Shown here: in pieces, positions 57,371 to 64,000 of the stretch
How the letters are laid out: the number at the start of each line of letters is the position of its first letter
How positions within the stretch are numbered: the stretch's first letter is position 1
From: Bradyrhizobium sp. NDS-1
GTDB lineage: Bacteria; Pseudomonadota; Alphaproteobacteria; Rhizobiales; Xanthobacteraceae
Length of the DNA stretch: 64,000 nucleotides
Direction of reading: 5' to 3'
Assembly (NCBI RefSeq): GCF_032918005.1
Contig: NZ_CP136628.1
Coordinates: 2,961,501 to 3,025,500 of the forward strand
Notes under the pieces: model-generated
Databases searched by the model: none
Seen by the model: the letters and a program-made list of their open reading frames with translations, nothing else
Told to the model about the DNA's origin: nothing
Position numbers and translations under genes: made by a program

Positions 57371-58141
57371 ATGCGCATCGACGTCTCGCTCCTGCCGGCG
57401 CTCGCCGCTTCCTTCATGCTCGTCTTCGCCCGGGTCGGCGCGATGGTGATGCTGCTGCCCGGCTTCGGCGAGACCAATATTCCGACGCGGATCAAGCTGT
57501 CGATCGCGCTGCTGCTCACGCTGATCATCCTGCCGTTGCATCGCAACGCCTATCAGGTCGACATGGGCTCGCTGGCGCCGCTCCTGGTCCTGATGCTGCA
57601 CGAGATCGCGATCGGCATCGTGCTGGGCGCGACCGCCCGCGTGACGCTCTCGGCCCTGCAGGTCGCCGGCTCCGTCATCGCGCAGCAGATGGGACTCGGT
57701 TTCGTCACCTCGGTCGATCCGACGCAGGGGCAGCAGGGCGTGCTGGTCGGCAACTTCCTGACCATGCTCGGCGTGACGCTGCTGTTCGCAACCGACAGCC
57801 ACCATCTGGTGATCGCCGCACTGAACGACAGCTACAAGATCTTCTCGCCGGGCGAGACCGTCTCGAGCGGCGATGTCGCCTCGCTGGCGACGCGGGCCTT
57901 CGCCGCCGCATTCAGTCTGGGCCTGCAGCTCTCCGGACCGTTCCTGGTGTTCGGCCTCGTCTTCAATATTGGGCTGGGTATCCTGGCGCGGCTGATGCCG
58001 CAGATGCAGGTGTATTTCGTCGGCGTGCCGCTCTCGATCTTCGCGGGCTTCCTGGTGCTCGCCGTGGTGCTCACGGCGATGATGGGCACGTATCTGGATT
58101 ACTTCATCGGTGTCATGCACCAATTGATGCCGCTCAAGTGA
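57371..58141 (+). CDS. fliR: Flagellar type III export gate protein FliR
   Basis: A 256-residue multi-pass membrane protein. FARVGAMVMLLPGFGETNIP, GAGSVIAQQMG-type motif (here VAGSVIAQQMGLGFVTSVDP) and ALAAAFSLG-like segment (TRAFAAAFSLGLQLSGPFLV) are diagnostic. NIGLGILARLMPQMQVYFVG lies near the C-terminus. Normal length. The start is ATG 57371, 17 bp after fliQ; flhB follows after 12 bp. Confidence 0.95.
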   Translation: MRIDVSLLPALAASFMLVFARVGAMVMLLPGFGETNIPTRIKLSIALLLTLIILPLHRNAYQVDMGSLAPLLVLMLHEIAIGIVLGATARVTLSALQVAGSVIAQQMGLGFVTSVDPTQGQQGVLVGNFLTMLGVTLLFATDSHHLVIAALNDSYKIFSPGETVSSGDVASLATRAFAAAFSLGLQLSGPFLVFGLVFNIGLGILARLMPQMQVYFVGVPLSIFAGFLVLAVVLTAMMGTYLDYFIGVMHQLMPLK

Positions 58142-58153
58142 CGGGGATCACCG

Positions 58154-59233
58154 GTGGCTGAAGACAACGATCCCGAAAGTCAAACAGAAGACCCCACACA
58201 AAAGCGTCTCGATGACGCGCTCGAACGCGGCGACGTCGCCAAGAGCCAGGAGATCAACACCTGGTTCATGATGGCAGGCGGCACGCTCGTCGTCTCGACC
58301 TTCGCCGGCTCGGTCGGCAGCGGGCTTCTGATGCCGATGCGCAATCTGCTCGCCAATTCCTGGATGATCAAGACGGACGGCAAGGCCCTGCTTGCACTGA
58401 TGCAGCAGATCGAAATCGCCATTCTCGCGGCGATCGGCGTGCCTCTCTTGATGCTGATGCTGGCGGCCGTCGCCGGCAACATGCTCCAGCACCGCCTGGT
58501 GTGGTCGGCCGAATCCCTGAAACCGAAATTCAACAAGATATCGCCCGGCGCCGGCTTCAAGCGCATCTTCGGCAAGCAGGCAGCGGCCAATTTCCTCAAG
58601 GGCGTCGGCAAGCTGGTCTTGCTCGCCGTGGTCATGACCATGATCCTGTGGCCGGAGCGGCACCGCATGGAGGCGATGGTCAGGCTCGATCCGGCCGCCA
58701 TGCTGGGCGCCACCACCAGCATGACCATCCATCTGCTCGGGGCGGTGGTGGCGGCGCTCGCGATCGTCGCCATCGCCGATTATTTCTTCCAGTACCGCAG
58801 CTGGTTCCAGCGCCAGAAGATGTCGCTGCAGGAGATCAAGGAAGAGTACAAGCAGTCCGAAGGCGACCCGCACATCAAGGGCAAGATCAGGCAACTCCGG
58901 CAGCAGCGCGCCAAGAAGCGCATGATGGCGGCGGTTCCCAAGGCCTCGGTGATCATCACCAACCCGACCCACTACTCGGTGGCGCTGTCCTACGAGCGAG
59001 GCATGACGGCTCCGATCTGCGTCGCCAAGGGCGTCGACAACCTCGCCTTCAAGATCCGGGAGATCGCGCGCGAGCACGACATCCCGATCGTGGAGAACGT
59101 GCCGCTCGCCCGCGCGCTCTACGCCACCGTCGAGATCGACCAGGAAATCCCGACCGAGCACTATCATGCGGTCGCCGAGGTGATCGGCTACGTCATGCGG
59201 CTGAAGCGCGGATTCAGCGCGGGGCGGGGATAA
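58154..59233 (+). CDS. flhB: Flagellar type III export switch protein FlhB
   Basis: A 359-residue substrate-specificity switch. The start is GTG (AEDNDPESQTEDPTQKRLDD, the typical acidic N-terminus). Four membrane helices follow, then the cytoplasmic domain with the autocleavage motif NPTH (Asn270 in VIITNPTHYSVALSY). VPLARALYATVEIDQEIPTE lies near the C-terminus. All residues needed for autocleavage are present. Last flagellar structural gene of the window; cckA follows after 154 bp on the same strand. Confidence 0.95.
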   Translation: MAEDNDPESQTEDPTQKRLDDALERGDVAKSQEINTWFMMAGGTLVVSTFAGSVGSGLLMPMRNLLANSWMIKTDGKALLALMQQIEIAILAAIGVPLLMLMLAAVAGNMLQHRLVWSAESLKPKFNKISPGAGFKRIFGKQAAANFLKGVGKLVLLAVVMTMILWPERHRMEAMVRLDPAAMLGATTSMTIHLLGAVVAALAIVAIADYFFQYRSWFQRQKMSLQEIKEEYKQSEGDPHIKGKIRQLRQQRAKKRMMAAVPKASVIITNPTHYSVALSYERGMTAPICVAKGVDNLAFKIREIAREHDIPIVENVPLARALYATVEIDQEIPTEHYHAVAEVIGYVMRLKRGFSAGRG

Positions 59234-59387
59234 AACACCCGAAAAATACCGGAAATGGCCGTAATCTGGGAATCAGCGTACCTTTCGCCTCTGCTGCCCT
59301 TGCACCTCAGGGTCCGATTCAGGCAGGGAGGACCCCACGCGCCCCGTGGCGCGTTGATTCTCTGCCGACAGGCCGCGCCAGCTTGAG

Positions 59388-61967
<2,580 letters not shown>

Positions 61968-61990
61968 GGGAGCGCTCTCGCCCCGTTCTC

Positions 61991-62079
61991 CGTCATTGCG
62001 AGGAGCGCTTGCGACGAAGCAATCCAGGCTGTCTCCGTGGAGGCAGTCTGGATTGCTTCGCTATGCTCGCAATGACGGG
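61991..62079. repeat. Palindromic intergenic repeat (CATTGCGAGGAGC/GCAATGACGG family)
   Basis: Starts CGTCATTGCGAGGAGCGCTT, ends GCTCGCAATGACGGG, with inner GCAATCCAG and CTGGATTGC as complementary arms. Complete copy of the family also seen at 42622 and, shortened, at 53575. Confidence 0.7.
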
Positions 62080-62286
62080 GAAAGAGCGGAAATCCCGCCT
62101 CAAAACCGTCGGTAACCGGCGACCACGGTTCCCTCGCGCATCCGGCCAACCCCCCGCCAAATATGGGCTTTTGCCACATCCCCGCGACTGAGGGCCGCAG
62201 CCATAGGTCCCGAAACCGGCTTCACTTTTCGGGAAGTCTGCCCATCTTAGGAGCACGTCCCCATGCCGGGGATTTGGGAAACGCAC
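62080..62286. other. Intergenic region before the Tim44-like gene
   Basis: About 200 bp with no gene. It probably holds the promoter of the Tim44-like gene. No convincing motif seen. Confidence 0.4.
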
Positions 62287-63258
62287 ATGAAGCTCTCGCT
62301 ACGCTCCCGCAATCTCTTCAAGACGATGGCCGTCGTGCTGGCGCTTGCGCTGCCGACTGCGCTGGCGATCTCGTCCGCCGATGCGCGCGTCGGCGGAGGC
62401 GGCTCGTCGGGTTCACGCGGCTCGCGCACCTATTCGGCTCCGCCCCCGACCACGACGGCGCCCGGCTCGGCCTCGCAATTCAATCGCACCTACACCCAGC
62501 CGGGTGCAGGGATGAACTCGGCTGCTGCCGCGCCCGCGCGTGGCGGCATGTTCGGTAAGGCTGGCGGCTTCATGGGCGGCCTTGCGGCCGGCTTCCTGGG
62601 TGCCGGCCTGCTCGGCATGCTGTTCGGCGGCGGCCTGTTCGGCGGCCTCGGCGGCCTGTCCTCGATCCTGGGCCTGATCATCCAGATCGTGCTCGTGGTG
62701 CTGGTGGTGCGGCTGGCAATGTCCTGGTGGCAGCGCCGTCACACGCCGCAGCCGGCTTACGCCAATGCCGACGCTGGCGCAGCTCCCGGACCGCAGCCGA
62801 ACCAGCGCAGCGGCCTCGGCGGCTTCGGCTTCGGCGCCAATGCCAATAACGCGCCGCTCGAGATCAAGCCTGACGATTACGAGTCGTTCGAGCGTCTGCT
62901 CGGCGAGATCCAGGCCGCCTGGTCGAACGAGGACGTGGCCAAGCTGCACACGCTCGCGACGCCGGAGATGGTGTCCTATTTCGAGCAGGACCTCGCCCAG
63001 AACCGGACGCGCAACGTCGTCAACAAGGTGACCGACGTCAAGCTTCTGCAGGGCGACCTCGCCGAAGCCTGGCGCGAAGGCGAGACCGACTACGCCACGG
63101 TGGCGCTGCGCTTTGCGCTCACCGACAAGACGCTGGACCGCAACAGCGGCACGGTCGTCGCCGGCAGCGAGCAGCCGGGCGAAGTCACCGAGGTCTGGAC
63201 GTTTGCCCGGCGGCCCGGCAGCGGCTGGGAATTGTCGGCGATCCAGCAGACCAACTGA
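62287..63258 (+). CDS. Tim44-like domain membrane protein
   Basis: About 323 residues. A signal peptide or anchor at the start (TMAVVLALALPTALAISSAD) is followed by a Gly/Ser-rich stretch, a glycine-rich hydrophobic region (GGLAAGFLGAGLLGMLFGGG), a transmembrane helix (SSILGLIIQIVLVVLVVRLA), and a C-terminal Tim44-like domain (YESFERLLGEIQAAWSNEDV, LHTLATPEMVSYFEQDLAQN, EVTEVWTFARRPGSGWELSA). Bacterial proteins with this domain are membrane-tethered and of unclear function; related TimA proteins were described in Caulobacter. Start chosen at MKLSLRSRN rather than 62263. Ends with a strong terminator. Confidence 0.82.
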   Translation: MKLSLRSRNLFKTMAVVLALALPTALAISSADARVGGGGSSGSRGSRTYSAPPPTTTAPGSASQFNRTYTQPGAGMNSAAAAPARGGMFGKAGGFMGGLAAGFLGAGLLGMLFGGGLFGGLGGLSSILGLIIQIVLVVLVVRLAMSWWQRRHTPQPAYANADAGAAPGPQPNQRSGLGGFGFGANANNAPLEIKPDDYESFERLLGEIQAAWSNEDVAKLHTLATPEMVSYFEQDLAQNRTRNVVNKVTDVKLLQGDLAEAWREGETDYATVALRFALTDKTLDRNSGTVVAGSEQPGEVTEVWTFARRPGSGWELSAIQQTN

Positions 63259-63280
63259 TCGCTCGCGGAGTGAGAAACCA

Positions 63281-63310
63281 AGGCGCCGTGCTTCCGCACG
63301 GCGCCTTTTT
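63281..63310 (+). terminator. Rho-independent terminator after the Tim44-like gene
   Basis: AGGCGCCGTGC and GCACGGCGCCT form an 11-bp stem with a TTCC loop, followed by T-rich sequence. Confidence 0.88.
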
Positions 63311-63402
63311 CATTGCGGCGTCTGGTATCGCCGCATCGGAATAAGCAGGCCCGCTTCGGGTTGACATGAGGCGGCCAACGACAAACACAACGGGAGGACA
63401 AC

Positions 63403-64000
63403 ATGATCCGCATCGACAGAACCGTGACGATTTCGGGCCTTGCGCTGGCCAAGGCCGTATTTGTAACGGCCTTGCTGGCGGCGCCATCGGCGCAAGCGCA
63501 GTCGGCCGACATGACGTTCTTCGTGACCTCCAGCGGCCCGGGCAAGGGCGCCGATCTCGGCGGCCTCGAGGGAGCCGATGCACAATGCCAGAAGCTTGCC
63601 CAGGCCGGCGGCGCCGGTTCGAAGACCTGGCGCGCCTATCTCTCGACGCAGGCCGCCGACGGCAAGCCGGCCGTCAATGCCAAGGACCGCATCGGCAAGG
63701 GACCGTGGCAGAACGCCAAGGGCACGGTGATCGCCAAGGACGTTGCCGAACTGCACGGCGCGGCCAACAACCTCACCAAGCAGACGGCGCTCAGCGAGAA
63801 AGGGGAGGTCATCAACGGCGCCGGCGATACGCCGAACCGGCACGACATCCTGACGGGAACGCAACCCGACGGCACCGCGTTCGCCGCCGGTGACGACAAG
63901 ACCTGCAAGAACTGGACGTCGAGCACGCAAGGCGCCGCGGTCGTCGGCCATGCCGATCGGCGAGGCCTGCGCGACGACGAACCGTCGAAGTCCTGGAATA
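63403..64000 (+). CDS. Exported endostatin/lectin-like protein, 3' end outside window
   Basis: An open frame of at least 199 residues running off the window edge. ATG 63403 follows GGGAGGACA. A Sec signal peptide (LALAKAVFVTALLAAPSAQA) is followed by a domain with FFVTSSGPGKGADLGGLEGA, QCQKLAQAGGAGSKTWRAYL, RIGKGPWQNAKGTVIAKDV, PNRHDILTGTQPDG and TCKNWTSSTQGAAVVGHADR. This pattern of paired cysteines and tryptophans resembles the C-type-lectin/endostatin-like fold of secreted proteins common in Bradyrhizobium. The ligand is unknown and the C-terminus is not visible. Confidence 0.7.
   Translation, partial: MIRIDRTVTISGLALAKAVFVTALLAAPSAQAQSADMTFFVTSSGPGKGADLGGLEGADAQCQKLAQAGGAGSKTWRAYLSTQAADGKPAVNAKDRIGKGPWQNAKGTVIAKDVAELHGAANNLTKQTALSEKGEVINGAGDTPNRHDILTGTQPDGTAFAAGDDKTCKNWTSSTQGAAVVGHADRRGLRDDEPSKSWN

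Overview
The window reads as chromosomal DNA of a Bradyrhizobium-like alphaproteobacterium (order Hyphomicrobiales). Supporting signs are the high-GC codon usage, a flagellar regulon of the Caulobacter/alphaproteobacterial type (FlbT, FlaF, FliX, MotE-family chaperone, CckA), four tandem ~760-residue flagellins, and intergenic palindromic repeats of the kind common in Bradyrhizobium. The genus call is inference from content.

Layout. 1-12.9 kb is mixed housekeeping and accessory DNA: an MHYT-PAS-GGDEF-EAL c-di-GMP protein, two small membrane proteins, a YdcF-like protein, a MocR regulator divergent from a DUF1127 protein, a ~1 kb repeat-rich stretch with small hypothetical genes, a transglutaminase-like protein, a universal stress protein, a SixA-like phosphatase, an FAD oxidoreductase and MsrB. 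13.2-19.3 kb holds flgE-flgK-flgL. 19.4-24.5 kb holds an unusual four-gene cassette (GT-A-like glycosyltransferase, fold-type I PLP protein, ATP-grasp protein, group II PLP decarboxylase). 24.6-36.6 kb holds flbT, four flagellins, flaF and a FlaG-like gene. 36.7-39.4 kb holds flgI-flgJ-flgN divergent from fliX. 39.4-42.5 kb is a non-flagellar island (HxlR regulator and NAD(P)-binding oxidoreductase, DksA, hydratase). 42.9-46.4 kb is flgF-flgG-flgA-flgH on the minus strand, divergent from fliL-fliM-(DUF6468)-motE and a 1235-residue periplasmic TPR protein (46.7-53.5 kb). 53.7-59.2 kb holds fliO-fliP divergent from flgB-flgC-fliE-fliQ-fliR-flhB. cckA, a Tim44-like protein and a truncated lectin-like gene end the window. 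fliF, fliG, fliI, fliN, flhA, motA/motB, flbD and ctrA are not present here.

How it works together. The genes encode most of the rod, rings, hook, filament, export gate and C-ring parts of one flagellum (by gene type probably the constitutive subpolar one; inference), with assembly factors and regulators. Upstream regions repeatedly carry CtrA-like sites (TTAA-N7-TTAA and variants). Three promoters (flgE, flgI, flgF) show sigma-54 -24/-12 elements with the exact GG-N10-GC spacing and a GGCA-N5-TGCC palindrome (GGCA-N5-TTCC at flgF) about 95-120 bp upstream. The palindrome resembles FlbD (ftr) sites. This matches the Caulobacter CtrA to FliX/FlbD/sigma-54 hierarchy. cckA, the kinase that feeds CtrA, sits at the end of the cluster.

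The strongest candidate for an undescribed system is the cassette at 19.37-24.54 kb, preceded by three consecutive TTAA half-sites spaced exactly N7. It may modify the filament or make a small amide or amine product, but no substrate can be read from the sequence.
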